Assembly (NCBI RefSeq): GCF_900102485.1
Contig: NZ_FNBX01000010.1
Span: forward strand, 1 to 64,000
Reading direction: 5' to 3'
Origin: Desulfovibrio legallii
GTDB lineage: Bacteria > Desulfobacterota > Desulfovibrionia > Desulfovibrionales > Desulfovibrionaceae
Length of the DNA stretch: 64,000 nucleotides
Part shown: positions 1 to 8,046 of the stretch, one piece after another
How positions within the stretch are numbered: position 1 is the first letter of the stretch
Layout of the letters: each line of letters opens with the position of its first letter
Notes under the pieces: model-generated
The model's database searches: none
What the model saw: only the letters and a program-made list of their open reading frames with translations
What the model was told of the DNA's origin: nothing
Made by a program: the position numbers and the translations under genes

Positions 1-2
1 TG

Positions 3-254
3 CTGTCCTTATCCGTAAGCCGCTGCGCGGCAACGGCTAAGGCAACGTCATGTGGGAAAGTAGGCCGTCGCCAGAAGAATTTTGCCGGCAGAACAGAACC
101 TCTAACCCGACAGGAACCACTCGCTTACAAGTGGAATACGCAATGGGGTAAGGTCAAAGCACTATCAGCATGTGCGAGACTCTCAGAAAAAGACAGCGTA
201 GAAGCCCTTCCGTCCCCACCGAAAGCTGTACAAAATGGCTTGTACAAAAATTAA
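3..254 (+). other. Partial open frame of unknown origin
   Basis: The frame is open from the window edge to a TAA at 252-254, about 83 codons, with no start codon that can be placed. The composition is less GC-rich than the rest and uses codons (TTA, CTA, AGA, CGA) that are scarce in the neighbouring genes, which would fit acquired DNA beside a tRNA 3' end. I do not recognise the product. Bases 16-75 also resemble the 3' end of a 5S rRNA (GTGGGAAAGTAGG then CGTCGCCAG), but the usual upstream 5S segments are not convincing. Whether this is coding, a 5S-like remnant or neither cannot be settled here. Confidence 0.25.
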
Positions 255-282
255 GGGGCCACGGTGTAAACCGTAACCCCTT
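246..282 (-). terminator. Rho-independent terminator after tRNA-Val
   Basis: Arms AAGGGG and ACGGT at 253-265 pair with ACCGT and CCCCTT at 270-282. Read on the minus strand, the hairpin is followed by TTAATTTTTG. It lies just past the 3' end of tRNA-Val and would end any transcript coming through the ACT gene and the tRNA. Confidence 0.8.
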
Positions 283-290
283 GATTTATC

Positions 291-366
291 TGGTGGGCAG
301 TGAGGGGCTCGAACCCCCGGCCCCCGCCTTGTAAGGGCGGTGCTCCACCAACTGAGCTAACTGCCC
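291..366 (-). tRNA. tRNA-Val (anticodon UAC)
   Basis: The minus strand folds as a 76-nt cloverleaf. The acceptor stem is GGGCAGT paired with ACTGCCC, the anticodon stem is CCGCC/GGCGG and the loop CTTACAA gives anticodon UAC for valine GUN codons. The T arm contains GGTTCGAGCCC, and the terminal CCA is encoded at 291-293. It starts only 15 nt after the stop codon of the upstream ACT gene and is followed by a terminator, so it may be processed from a shared transcript. Its 3' end faces the odd low-GC sequence at the window edge, and tRNA 3' ends are common integration sites. Confidence 0.95.
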
Positions 367-381
367 GAAACCGGTGCAGCG

Positions 382-813
382 TTACTGCGCGCAGAGCTGC
401 GCGGCGGGCAGAATTGTGAAGTTGTTGTTCTGCAGCACGGCAACAGCCTGCTCCACATTGTCAAAGCGGAAGATCATCACGGCGCTTTCGGCCTCGCGGT
501 GGACGAAGGCGTACATGTACTCCACGTTGATGCCGTGGCGGGAGACCAGCTGCAGGACGGAATCCAGGCCGCCCGGGGCATCAGGCACTTCCACGGCCAC
601 CACGCTGGTGCGGCCCAGGGTAAAGCCCTTGGCCTTAAGCACGGCCTGGGCTTTCTCGTGATCGCAGACAATCATGCGCAGAATGCCGAAGTCCGAGGTG
701 TCGGCCAGGGAAAGCGCGCGGATGTTGACCCCCGCTTCCGCCAGTGCGTGCGTAACTTCGGCAAGGCGTCCCGCCCTGTTCTCCAAAAATACGGAAAGCT
801 GTTCGGTCATCAT
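382..813 (-). CDS. Tandem ACT-domain protein
   Basis: This 143-residue cytoplasmic protein is made of two ACT domains, about residues 4-70 (starting LSVFLENRAGRLAEV) and 72-140 (VVAVEVPDAPGGLDSV). ACT domains bind amino acids and usually regulate metabolic enzymes. There is no catalytic domain, so it is a stand-alone ACT regulator of unknown ligand. The first ATG of an ATGATG pair has AGGA seven bases upstream. It follows tatA by about 28 bp in the same direction and precedes tRNA-Val by 15 bp. In Desulfovibrio such genes are often near phenylacetyl-CoA ligase-like genes, which are not seen here. Confidence 0.9.
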   Translation of the reverse strand: MMTEQLSVFLENRAGRLAEVTHALAEAGVNIRALSLADTSDFGILRMIVCDHEKAQAVLKAKGFTLGRTSVVAVEVPDAPGGLDSVLQLVSRHGINVEYMYAFVHREAESAVMIFRFDNVEQAVAVLQNNNFTILPAAQLCAQ

Positions 814-841
814 GGGGCGATCCTTTGCAACGCTGTGCTGA

Positions 842-1051
842 TCAGGCTTTGTGGCTGGTGTCGTCGTTTTTATCCGACGGTTTTTTGTCCTTAGGGGTAA
901 TGTCGATCTCGTCCGGTTCCGACGAGGCGCGGCGGAAGTTGCGGATGGCCCGGCCCAGGCCGCCGCCGATTTCCGGCAGCTTGTTGGCGCCGAAGATCAG
1001 AAGCACGACCACCAGGATGAGCAACAATTCTTGCATGCCAATGCCGAACAT
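842..1051 (-). CDS. tatA: Sec-independent translocase subunit TatA/TatE
   Basis: This 69-residue protein belongs to the twin-arginine export system, which moves folded proteins across the inner membrane. The start is [10 protein letters not shown], with GGAGG eight bases upstream; a longer reading frame without that site was rejected. A single membrane helix (about 5-21, [15 protein letters not shown]) is followed by the conserved amphipathic segment ([19 protein letters not shown]) and a charged tail. Size and helix fit TatA/E rather than TatB. It sits between rho and the ACT gene on the same strand. No tatB or tatC is in the window. Confidence 0.93.
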   Translation of the reverse strand: MFGIGMQELLLILVVVLLIFGANKLPEIGGGLGRAIRNFRRASSEPDEIDITPKDKKPSDKNDDTSHKA

Positions 1052-1151
1052 GCGGCAAGCCTCCGTTGGATGTTGGGCTGCGGGCAGCCTGACGGACTGC
1101 AACAATAAGCCGGGCGGGGCCCAAGGTCAACCGTGCCCCGCTTCCGGCGCA

Positions 1152-1172
1152 GGGCGGCGCTGCGGGCCGCCC
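1152..1172 (-). terminator. GC-rich hairpin after rho
   Basis: GGGCGGC (1152-1158) and GCCGCCC (1166-1172) form a seven-pair stem two bases beyond the rho stop codon on the minus strand. There is no U-tract, so it may be a weak terminator or an RNA-stabilising hairpin. Confidence 0.4.
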
Positions 1173-1174
1173 GT

Positions 1175-2470
1175 TTATTTGCCCATGGCGTTGAGAAAGT
1201 CTTTGTTGGACTTGGTGCCGCGCATTTTGTCCAGCAGAAATTCCATGCTGTCGATGGGCGACATGGGGGCCAGAATTTTGCGCAGAATCCAGACCCGGTT
1301 GAGCACGTCGTCGGGCAGAAGCAGGTCTTCCTTGCGGGTGCCCGTGCGGTTGATGTCGATGGCCGGGAAGACGCGCTTTTCTGAAAGGTGGCGGTCCAGG
1401 TAAATTTCCATATTGCCCGTGCCCTTGAATTCCTCAAAAATCACTTCGTCCATGCGCGAGCCCGTATCGATGAGGGCCGTGGCGATGATGGTCAGGCTGC
1501 CGCCTTCTTCAATATTGCGGGCCGCGCCGAAGAAGCGTTTGGGCCGCTGCAGGGCGTTGGCGTCCAGGCCGCCGGAGAGCACGCGGCCGGAAGAGGGCGT
1601 CACGGCGTTGTAGGCGCGGCCCAGGCGGGTGATGGAATCCAGCAGAATGACCACGTCGCGCTTGCGCTCCACCAGGCGCTTGGCCTTTTCGAGAACCATT
1701 TCACAGACCTGCACATGGCGCTGGGGGGGCTCGTCAAAGGTGGAGCTGATGACCTCGGCCTTCTGCACGGTGCGCTCCATATCCGTCACTTCTTCGGGGC
1801 GTTCGTCAATGAGCAGCACGATGAGGTAGACTTCGGGGCTGTTGGCGTTGATGGCGTTGGCCAGGGACTGGAGCAGGATGGTTTTGCCCGTGCGCGGCGG
1901 GGCCACGATGAGCCCGCGCTGCCCGCGCCCGATGGGGGCCATGAGGTCGATGACGCGGTTGGAGAGGTTTTTCTCACCATTTTCCATGACGAGCTGGTGG
2001 TCGGGATAGATGGGGGTGAGGTTATCGAACAGAACGAGATTTTTGGCGTGTTCCGGGGGTTCAAAGCCGATTTCCGTGACCTTGAGCAGGGCGAAGTAGC
2101 GTTCGCCCTCCTTGGGCGGGCGGATCTGGCCCGAAACGATGTCGCCCTTGCGCAGGGAAAACCGGCGGATCTGCGAGGGCGACACATAGATGTCGTCCGG
2201 GCCGGGCATATAGCTGCACAGCGGCGAGCGCAGAAAGCCGAAGCCGTCGGGCAGTATTTCCAGCACGCCGTCGCCGTAAATGGCGCCGTTCTGCGATGCA
2301 CAGGTGGAAAGCAGTGCGAAGATGAGCTCTTGTTTACGCATGGAGCTGGCGTTTTCAATTTCATACTGCTCGGCCAGGTCCATAAGCTCCTGCATGCTGC
2401 GGGTTTTGAGATCCGTTAAACTGAGGGCGCTGTCAGACAACAGTGTGGGAGAGGCTTTCTTTTTGCGCAT
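1175..2470 (-). CDS. rho: Transcription termination factor Rho
   Basis: This 431-residue hexameric RNA helicase ends factor-dependent transcripts. The N-terminal helical domain (about 18-60) is followed by the cold-shock-like RNA-binding domain (about 62-130, with DGFGFLRS), then the RecA-like ATPase with P-loop APPRTGKT at about 190-197, Walker B VVILLDS and the Q/R-loop region. The length is normal. The ATG at 2470 has a weak GGA six bases upstream. It is transcribed away from carD, with a leader of at least 150 bp that holds a symmetric hairpin (2505-2522), which might relate to self-regulation as known for other rho genes. TatA and the ACT gene follow. Confidence 0.98.
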   Translation of the reverse strand: MRKKKASPTLLSDSALSLTDLKTRSMQELMDLAEQYEIENASSMRKQELIFALLSTCASQNGAIYGDGVLEILPDGFGFLRSPLCSYMPGPDDIYVSPSQIRRFSLRKGDIVSGQIRPPKEGERYFALLKVTEIGFEPPEHAKNLVLFDNLTPIYPDHQLVMENGEKNLSNRVIDLMAPIGRGQRGLIVAPPRTGKTILLQSLANAINANSPEVYLIVLLIDERPEEVTDMERTVQKAEVISSTFDEPPQRHVQVCEMVLEKAKRLVERKRDVVILLDSITRLGRAYNAVTPSSGRVLSGGLDANALQRPKRFFGAARNIEEGGSLTIIATALIDTGSRMDEVIFEEFKGTGNMEIYLDRHLSEKRVFPAIDINRTGTRKEDLLLPDDVLNRVWILRKILAPMSPIDSMEFLLDKMRGTKSNKDFLNAMGK

Positions 2471-2504
2471 AACAATCCGATCGTTTAGGACATGTATGCC
2501 ACAT

Positions 2505-2522
2505 GCAGTGCAAAAGCACTGC
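2505..2522 (-). promoter_or_regulatory. Hairpin in the rho leader
   Basis: GCAGTGC (2505-2511) and GCACTGC (2516-2522) form a perfect seven-pair stem with an AAAA loop, about 35 bases upstream of the rho start. There is no T-run, so it is not a standard terminator. A role in rho expression is a guess. Confidence 0.4.
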
Positions 2523-2620
2523 AGTGCGTAAGCGGAGAAGATAGGGGACTAAAAAGAGGTGCGAAGATGCGATTAGCCCATCTTTAGCCGTATGGCAAGA
2601 AAAATATTCGCGCGATTCTG

Positions 2621-2643
2621 AAAAAAATTCCGTCCGCGCGGAC
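2621..2643 (-). terminator. Short terminator after carD
   Basis: The palindrome GTCCGCGCGGAC (2632-2643) lies right after the carD stop codon. On the minus strand it is followed by GGAATTTTTTT. The stem is short but very GC-rich and the U-tract is good. Confidence 0.6.
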
Positions 2644-2646
2644 AGA

Positions 2647-3162
2647 TCAGTGCGAAGCCGCCTCAGGCAACGCGGGCGGCGCGTAGATCTCCAGCAGCTC
2701 GTCGCGGATGGCGTCCGCGCTGAGATCCAGCACCTGGGCCAGCTCGCCGGTTACCAGGCTCATGGCCTGCTCCTGCAGGCGGCGCTCGCCGAACGAAAGC
2801 TCCTTGCCCCTGCCGATGAGCAGCAGCTCGCGCAGCACCCCGGCCACCACGGCCAGGTCCGGGCTTTTCAGCCGGTCGGAATATTCGCGGAAGCGGCGGT
2901 TCCAGTTCTGTCCGGTATAGATGGTTTTTCCCGTATCGGCGCGCAGGGCGTCCAGGATGGCCTGTGCGTGGTCTGCGGGCGTAAGCCTGCGCAGGCCCAC
3001 ATGGGCGGCGTTGTTCACAGGCACCATCAGCGTGACGTTGTTGGCCTGGATGCGTACAATATAGAACTCGCAGGCCACGCCGCCGATAACCTGGCTGTCC
3101 ACGCGTTCTATTTTGCCCACGCCCTGGGCCGGGTATACCACGAGATCGTCGGAAGTGAACAT
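2647..3162 (-). CDS. carD: CarD/CdnL-family transcriptional regulator
   Basis: The protein has about 171 residues from the chosen ATG, which has GGTGG six bases upstream; an extension of 17 residues is possible but lacks support. The N-terminal Tudor-like domain (about 1-60, with DDLVVYPAQGVGKIE) is the RNA polymerase beta-subunit binding module of CarD proteins, and the C-terminal helical domain (about 70-165) contacts promoter DNA. CarD proteins stabilise open complexes, chiefly at rRNA promoters. It lies between pth and rho on the same strand, the order I recall for Desulfovibrio. A terminator follows it, so rho probably has its own promoter. Confidence 0.93.
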   Translation of the reverse strand: MFTSDDLVVYPAQGVGKIERVDSQVIGGVACEFYIVRIQANNVTLMVPVNNAAHVGLRRLTPADHAQAILDALRADTGKTIYTGQNWNRRFREYSDRLKSPDLAVVAGVLRELLLIGRGKELSFGERRLQEQAMSLVTGELAQVLDLSADAIRDELLEIYAPPALPEAASH

Positions 3163-3408
3163 GATGCCACCGTGCGTTCCAAACGGAACGCTCAGCCCGA
3201 AAACCGGGCGCATGTGCGGCTGTACGTCGCGAATGGTTATGAGAAAAATGAGGAGTCTGATGTCGACTCTTCAAAGATGCTAGTCCAAAAGTAGGGAAGA
3301 GTCCAGCCCAAAGCCGTAAATCTTTCTGTAGGCGCGGCCCCGGCGCGGATGCGGGCCGGAGCCCCTGCCGCATGGCGGGCGGGCTGCCGCCCCACCCATT
3401 CCGCCGTT
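3163..3408. other. Intergenic region upstream of carD
   Basis: No gene is seen. It should hold the carD promoter. GACTCTTC and GAAGAGTC form an eight-pair inverted repeat with a loop of about 24 bases around 3265-3303. The rest up to pth is a copy of the dispersed palindromic repeat. Confidence 0.4.
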
Positions 3409-3526
3409 GCGGCTGCGCTGGCCGCCGCCCGCCGTGGAGGCGTAAGCGCAATTTATTGCGCTGTTAAGCGCCGGAAGGCGCGTGTCGTAAACTTTGAGCA
3501 TGCCTGTTCTCAAAGGTACTCTGCTC
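3409..3526 (+). repeat. Dispersed palindromic repeat, copy A
   Basis: The copy contains GGCGTAAGCGCAATTTATT, GCGCTGTTAAGCGCC, AAACTTTGAG and the right end TTCTCAAAGGTACTCTGCTC, all shared with the better copies at 35.5 and 50.5 kb. The left end is degenerate (GCGGCTGCGCTGGCCGCCGC) and the terminal hairpin has mismatches. It lies in the gap between pth and carD, which are on the same strand. Confidence 0.8.
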
Positions 3527-3556
3527 AGCGTGTAGACGGCGCGCCGTTGCGGCTGT

Positions 3557-4165
3557 TTATTCCGGCGCAGTTCCGGCCTGGCGCGCCAGGCTGGTGGCCG
3601 CCTCCAGCCCTTTGCCCGCAAAGGCGAAAAGCACCTCCAGCGCCAGGGGCAGGGCCGCGGCCATGCGGGCGGCCGCAGCGGCTTCGGGGCGGCCCAGCAC
3701 CCAGTTGGTGACCTCCCCCTGGTGGGGGGGGCGGCCGATGCCCAGGCGCAGGCGGTAAAAATCCGGCGTGCCCAGCTGTTCCGTAATGGATTTAAGGCCA
3801 TTGTGCCCGGCGTTGCCGCCGCCGCGCTTAAAGCGCAGTTGCCCTGCCGGGATATCCAGCTCGTCATGGGCCACCACCAGCCGCTCCGGCGGCAGGCGGT
3901 GCCACGCCAGCAGGGGCTGCACGCTTTGGCCGCTCAGGTTCATGAAGGTCTGCGGCTTGGCTACCAGCCACCAGCCCCCCAGCTCCGGCAGGCGCGCCCG
4001 CCACAGCTCACAGGAAAATTTGCCGCCGTTGAGCGCCTCGGCCTGGCCGTCCCGCCGGGCCTTGTCCAGCAGGGCGTCCGCCAGGGCAAAGCCAAAGTTG
4101 TGGCGGGTGGCGGCATAGCGCGGGCCGGGGTTGCCAAGGCCCGCCAGCAGTCCTTCATAGCTCAT
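3557..4165 (-). CDS. pth: Peptidyl-tRNA hydrolase
   Basis: This 202-residue enzyme cleaves peptidyl-tRNA released by stalled ribosomes. The start MSYEGLLAGLGNPG has GAAGGA seven bases upstream; a TTG five codons earlier would sit over that site and was rejected. The N-terminal motif LGNPG with Tyr17, the catalytic His in ATRHNFG (about 22), the TFMNLSG loop, Asp in HDELDI and Asn in GHNG are all present. The length is typical. It belongs to the rplY-pth-carD-rho order, but an alpha/beta hydrolase gene separates it from rplY. Confidence 0.97.
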   Translation of the reverse strand: MSYEGLLAGLGNPGPRYAATRHNFGFALADALLDKARRDGQAEALNGGKFSCELWRARLPELGGWWLVAKPQTFMNLSGQSVQPLLAWHRLPPERLVVAHDELDIPAGQLRFKRGGGNAGHNGLKSITEQLGTPDFYRLRLGIGRPPHQGEVTNWVLGRPEAAAAARMAAALPLALEVLFAFAGKGLEAATSLARQAGTAPE

Positions 4166-4352
4166 GGTCGTATCCTTCAAAATAAATATGCAAACCCGGC
4201 GGGGCAGGGCGCGGACCCGCCGTCGGGCCCGGCGGAATGCTCTGCGGCGGCTGTCGCGCGGGCACAGATCCTTCGCGTGTGGTCACGGCTCCTCTGGCTG
4301 CGACGTGTCCTTCAGGTCTGTCTGTTCGCACCCGGATTTTTCGTTTCCGCGC

Positions 4353-5234
4353 TCAGGCGCAAGGGCAGGCCCTGGTCAGGCGCAGGGGCAGGCCCTGGCC
4401 CGCGCAGAAGGCTGCCGCGTGCCGGGCCAGGAAGGTGCAGACCCGCGGCTGCATGGCGGCCAGGTGGCCGCCGCCGGGCAGCCAGACCAGCCTTTTGGCC
4501 GGCGCTTCCAGCAGGGCAAACGCGCTGCGGCTCAGGGCCGGCGTGAACAGGGCGTCGTCGGGTGCGGCAAAAAAGCAGAGCGCACAGCGCTGGCGGGGCG
4601 GCACCCGTGCCTGGAACAGGCTCGCCAGAAAGGCGAGGGGGTAGCTCCAGCGCGCGCCCCGCCGGGGGGCACGCACGCCGTGCGCCCCGGCCGTGATCCG
4701 CCGTACGGAAAGATAGGCCTGCACGGGCAGGGGCAGACGCGGTAAAAGGCGCGCCGCCGCGGCCGTGCAGCGTACAATGCGTTCCCGCTGCCGGGCAAAG
4801 GCGGCAAAGCGGGTGATGCCGATGGCTTCTTCCTGCTGCGGCAGGGCGGCGCAGATGGGCAGCGCCGCCGCCAGGCGGGGGCTGGCCGCGGCGTGCGCCA
4901 GGGTGAGGATGCCCCCCTGACTGTGGCCGCACACGGCCAGGGCCGTGTGCCCGCGTTGCCGCAGCCAGGCTTCGGCCGTAAAGCCGTTGCCGAGCAGATC
5001 GTTGAACGTAAAGCCCACCCGGTGTGGATTGATCCCGTGCCCCGTATGGTGCAGGGCTGCCACGGCCAGGCCCGCCCGGCGCAAAGCCAGGATCAGGGGG
5101 CGGTACTGCAGGGGCGAGAGCATGGTGCCGGGATAGAACAGCACAACCCCGGCCCCTGGGTTGGGCCAGTATTCCAGGCTGCAGGCCCGGCGGCCCGGCC
5201 CCAGCCTGTGGATGGCGACGGCGAACGGCGGCAT
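4353..5234 (-). CDS. Alpha/beta hydrolase of unknown substrate
   Basis: This 293-residue protein has the nucleophile elbow GHSQGG (Ser about 105), an oxyanion-side PGTM segment, and a likely catalytic His in GGGHLAAM near residue 257; the acid is probably Asp in APDDALF. There is no signal peptide. It is very rich in Ala, Arg and Pro. It lies between rplY and pth, genes I recall as adjacent in relatives, and is on the same strand, so it may be a lineage-specific insertion into the operon. The substrate cannot be told from sequence. Confidence 0.8.
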   Translation of the reverse strand: MPPFAVAIHRLGPGRRACSLEYWPNPGAGVVLFYPGTMLSPLQYRPLILALRRAGLAVAALHHTGHGINPHRVGFTFNDLLGNGFTAEAWLRQRGHTALAVCGHSQGGILTLAHAAASPRLAAALPICAALPQQEEAIGITRFAAFARQRERIVRCTAAAARLLPRLPLPVQAYLSVRRITAGAHGVRAPRRGARWSYPLAFLASLFQARVPPRQRCALCFFAAPDDALFTPALSRSAFALLEAPAKRLVWLPGGGHLAAMQPRVCTFLARHAAAFCAGQGLPLRLTRACPCA

Positions 5235-5321
5235 GCGTTTTTCCGGTGGCGCTGCGCAAACAAAACGCGCGGAAGAACCGCCAAGGCCCTTCCGCGCGTC
5301 TGGGCGCTGCTACGGACGCGC

Positions 5322-5930
5322 CTAGGCTTCCGCGGCGGCTTCTTCCTCGGCCGGGGCGTCGTCCTTGGCCTTGGCCAGCACGCTCACCACGGCGTAGTTC
5401 TGATCGAACACGGCGGCCACGCCTTCGGGCAGCTTGAGGTCCGCCACGTTGACCGTGTCGTTGATGTTCATCTCGCTCACGTCCACCACGATTTTCTTGG
5501 GCATGTTCAGCGGCTTGCTCTGGAGGGGGATTTCTTCGCGGTAGGATTCCAGAATGCCGCCCAGCTTCACGCCGCGGGCCACGCCCACGATTTCCAAGGG
5601 CACGTCTACGGTGACGGGCTTATCCAGATCCACGCCGTAAAAATCCACATGGGTGAAGGCTTTTTTGTAGGGATGGGTCTGCACCTGCCAGAACATGACG
5701 GGATGCACGTTTTTCTGGCCGTCGGCCTCAATTTCCAGGTTGAACACCGTGGTGCGGCCCACTTCCTCAAACAGTTTTTCCAGGGGCAGGGCAGGGATCT
5801 GCACGGCCACATTTTCGCCCTTGGGGGTGTAGAAGACGCCGGGGATCAGATTCTGGGCGCGCAGACGGCCGCTGGGGCCTTTGCCGCAGCCTTCGCGCTT
5901 CTGCACCGACAATGTTTTTTCAATGCTCAT
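5322..5930 (-). CDS. rplY: 50S ribosomal protein L25, CTC family
   Basis: This 202-residue protein binds 5S rRNA in the large subunit. The N-terminal L25 domain (about 1-95, SVQKREGCGKGPSGRLR) is followed by the TL5/CTC beta domain (about 100-185) and an acidic Ala/Glu-rich tail, so it is the long CTC form rather than the short E. coli form. The ATG has AAGGAG about seven bases upstream. It follows prs directly, as in many bacteria. Confidence 0.97.
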   Translation of the reverse strand: MSIEKTLSVQKREGCGKGPSGRLRAQNLIPGVFYTPKGENVAVQIPALPLEKLFEEVGRTTVFNLEIEADGQKNVHPVMFWQVQTHPYKKAFTHVDFYGVDLDKPVTVDVPLEIVGVARGVKLGGILESYREEIPLQSKPLNMPKKIVVDVSEMNINDTVNVADLKLPEGVAAVFDQNYAVVSVLAKAKDDAPAEEEAAAEA

Positions 5931-6004
5931 GGTCCACTCCTTGGCTTGCCGCCGCCTGAAACGTGCGGAAAAAGTTCAGTACTGACAAAATGTCCTGGCG
6001 CAGG

Positions 6005-6952
6005 CTACACAAACAACACGCTTACCGAGGAGCCGGTATGGATGTTGTGGATGGTTTTGCCCAGCAGGGCGGCCACGGAAATAACCTGCAGTTTGGGGCA
6101 GCGTTCCAGCTTGTCGCCCAGGGGGATGGTATCCGTGACAAAAACCTGAGAAAGCGCCCCGGTGCTGTTGATGCGCTCAATGGCCGGGCCGGAGAGCACG
6201 GGGTGCGTGGCGCAGGCCACAATTTTGGTGGCGCCGTTTTTGAGCAGCACCTCGGCCCCGGCGCAGAGGGTGCCCGCGGTGTCGATCATGTCGTCCACCA
6301 CAATGGCCACCCGGCCCTCCACTTCGCCGATGACGTGCATGGCCTGGGCCTGATTGGGCTTGTCGCGGCGCTTGTCCACGATGGCCAGGGGCGCGTTGAG
6401 GCGCTTGGCGTAGGCCCGGGCGCGCTCCACGCCGCCCGCGTCGGGCGAAACGATAACCACGTTGTCCTCGTGCAGCTGGCGCAGGGCGTCCAGCATGACG
6501 GGCACGGCAAAGAGATTGTCCACCGGGCAATCAAAGTAGCCCTGAATCTGCCCGGCGTGCAGATCAATGGTGACCACCCGCTCGGCCCCGGAAACGCTGA
6601 TGAAGTCCGCCACCATTTTGGCGCTGATGGGCGCGCGGGGGCTGACCTTGCGGTCCTGCCGGGCATAGCCGTAATAGGGGATTACGGCCGTAATGCGGCC
6701 CGCGCTGGCCCGCTTCAGGGCGTCCAGCATCAGGCAGAGCTGCACCAGATTGCGGTTGACCATGGGTGGGCAGGTGGGCTGCACCACAAACACGTCGTCG
6801 CCGCGCACGTTGTCGCCGATTTCGATCCGCAACTCGCCGTCACTGAAGGTGGTGGCCAGGGTGGGCGTCAGCTGACAGCCCAGGTGGTTGCAGATGGCCT
6901 TGGCCAGATCCGGATTGGATGACCCGGTGACGATCTTGAGATCGCTGAACAT
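6005..6952 (-). CDS. prs: Ribose-phosphate pyrophosphokinase
   Basis: This 315-residue enzyme makes PRPP from ribose 5-phosphate and ATP for nucleotide, His and Trp synthesis. The start MFSDLKIVTGSSNPDLA matches the family; upstream in-frame codons run into tRNA-Gln and were rejected. The phosphoribosyl-binding motif VVDDMIDTAGT and the flexible-loop region after SPDAGGVERA are clear. It lies downstream of tRNA-Gln and upstream of rplY, probably on a transcript with ispE and the tRNA. Confidence 0.98.
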   Translation of the reverse strand: MFSDLKIVTGSSNPDLAKAICNHLGCQLTPTLATTFSDGELRIEIGDNVRGDDVFVVQPTCPPMVNRNLVQLCLMLDALKRASAGRITAVIPYYGYARQDRKVSPRAPISAKMVADFISVSGAERVVTIDLHAGQIQGYFDCPVDNLFAVPVMLDALRQLHEDNVVIVSPDAGGVERARAYAKRLNAPLAIVDKRRDKPNQAQAMHVIGEVEGRVAIVVDDMIDTAGTLCAGAEVLLKNGATKIVACATHPVLSGPAIERINSTGALSQVFVTDTIPLGDKLERCPKLQVISVAALLGKTIHNIHTGSSVSVLFV

Positions 6953-7020
6953 GAACCGTCCCGCCTTGCGCGCCCAGGGGGCATTTACGGTTGGACACGG
7001 CCGCATTGGCGGCCTGATGC

Positions 7021-7040
7021 CGCGCCCGGTTTCGGGCGCG
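7021..7040 (-). other. Perfect hairpin between tRNA-Gln and prs
   Basis: CGCGCCCG and CGGGCGCG pair across a GTTT loop just past the tRNA 3' end. There is no U-tract. It may be a processing or stability element between the tRNA and prs rather than a terminator. Confidence 0.45.
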
Positions 7041-7046
7041 AGGCTG

Positions 7047-7121
7047 TGGCTGGGATGGAAGGACTCGAACCTTCGAATGACGGAGCCAAAACCCGTTGCC
7101 TTACCACTTGGCGACATCCCA
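7047..7121 (-). tRNA. tRNA-Gln (anticodon UUG)
   Basis: The minus strand forms a 75-nt cloverleaf. Acceptor stem TGGGATG pairs with CATCCCA, the anticodon loop TTTTGGC gives UUG, the T arm has GGTTCGAGTCC and CCA is encoded at 7047-7049. The 5' end is only five bases after the ispE stop codon, so it must be cut from an ispE-tRNA-prs transcript or have a promoter inside ispE. Confidence 0.95.
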
Positions 7122-7126
7122 GTGCT

Positions 7127-8020
7127 TCACAGCGTATGCGCGTAGACGCGCCAGCCCTCCTCCTGCAGCAGGGCCGCCGCGGCGCGCGCTTCCACCAGGG
7201 CTTCCAGTTGGAAAAGCCCGATTATGGACGAGCCGCTGCCGCTCATGGCCGCCGCAAAGGCGCCCAGGCGCAGCAATTGGGCCTTAATGGCCCCCAGCTG
7301 CGGGTGGCGGGCAAACACGACGGCCTCCAGGTCGTTGTGCAGGTCCACCGCCGGCCGCGCCTCGGAGAGAAACGTTCCATTAGCCCCGGCGTCCGCCTTT
7401 GTCAAGTCGTTTGGGCCATCGGGCGCGGGCGCTGCCTTTGGAGCGGCGTCAAAGTCCGCGTAGGCCTGGGCCGTGCTGACGCTTGCCGGGGGACAGACCA
7501 GCACCAGGCGCAAGCCCGCCAGGTGCGCGCCCGCCGGTTCCACAATTTCGCCCACGCCCCGCACCCGGCAGGGTTTGAGCTCCGGCCCCGGCTGCAAAAA
7601 GAAGGGCACGTCCGCCCCCACCCGCAGGCCCACGGCCGTCAGGGCCGCCTGGTCCAGGGGGCGCGGCGCGCGGGCGTTGAGCCAGCGCAAAAGGGCTGCG
7701 GCGTCGCTGCTGCCGCCGCCCAGGCCGGAGCCCAGGGGAATGCCCTTGCGCAGCGTGATTTCCAGCCCCGGCAGGTCTGCCGCGTCTGTGGCCGCCGCAA
7801 AGGCCGCGTAGGCGCGGGTAAGAGTATTATCCTCCGGGTTCAGTCCCGGCGCATCGCAGCGGACATGCAGCCCGCGGCCCTCCGTCACCCGCAGGCGCAG
7901 GCGGTCGCAGGGCCGCGCCAGCGGGCAGAAGAGCGAATCCAGCTCATGGTACCCGTCGGCCCGTCGCCCGATGATGCGCAACCCCAGATTGATCTTGCAG
8001 CCGGCTACCAGAATGTTCAT
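7127..8020 (-). CDS. ispE: 4-diphosphocytidyl-2-C-methyl-D-erythritol kinase
   Basis: This 297-residue GHMP-family kinase phosphorylates CDP-methylerythritol in the non-mevalonate isoprenoid pathway. The N-terminal KINLGL with DGYHEL, the ATP-binding glycine-rich loop PLGSGLGGGSSDAAAL (about 95-110) and the C-terminal AMSGSGSS motif are intact. The length is slightly above average. It starts 26 bp after hslV ends and stops five bases before tRNA-Gln. Confidence 0.97.
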   Translation of the reverse strand: MNILVAGCKINLGLRIIGRRADGYHELDSLFCPLARPCDRLRLRVTEGRGLHVRCDAPGLNPEDNTLTRAYAAFAAATDAADLPGLEITLRKGIPLGSGLGGGSSDAAALLRWLNARAPRPLDQAALTAVGLRVGADVPFFLQPGPELKPCRVRGVGEIVEPAGAHLAGLRLVLVCPPASVSTAQAYADFDAAPKAAPAPDGPNDLTKADAGANGTFLSEARPAVDLHNDLEAVVFARHPQLGAIKAQLLRLGAFAAAMSGSGSSIIGLFQLEALVEARAAAALLQEEGWRVYAHTL

Positions 8021-8046
8021 GACGCCGCCTTCCCGGCCGTGCCGGT

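Noticed and set aside
1..75. 5S rRNA gene at the window start
   Set aside because: The 3' end is similar (GTGGGAAAGTAGG), but the segment before TAAGCC does not match and the gene would be truncated. Kept only as a possible remnant.
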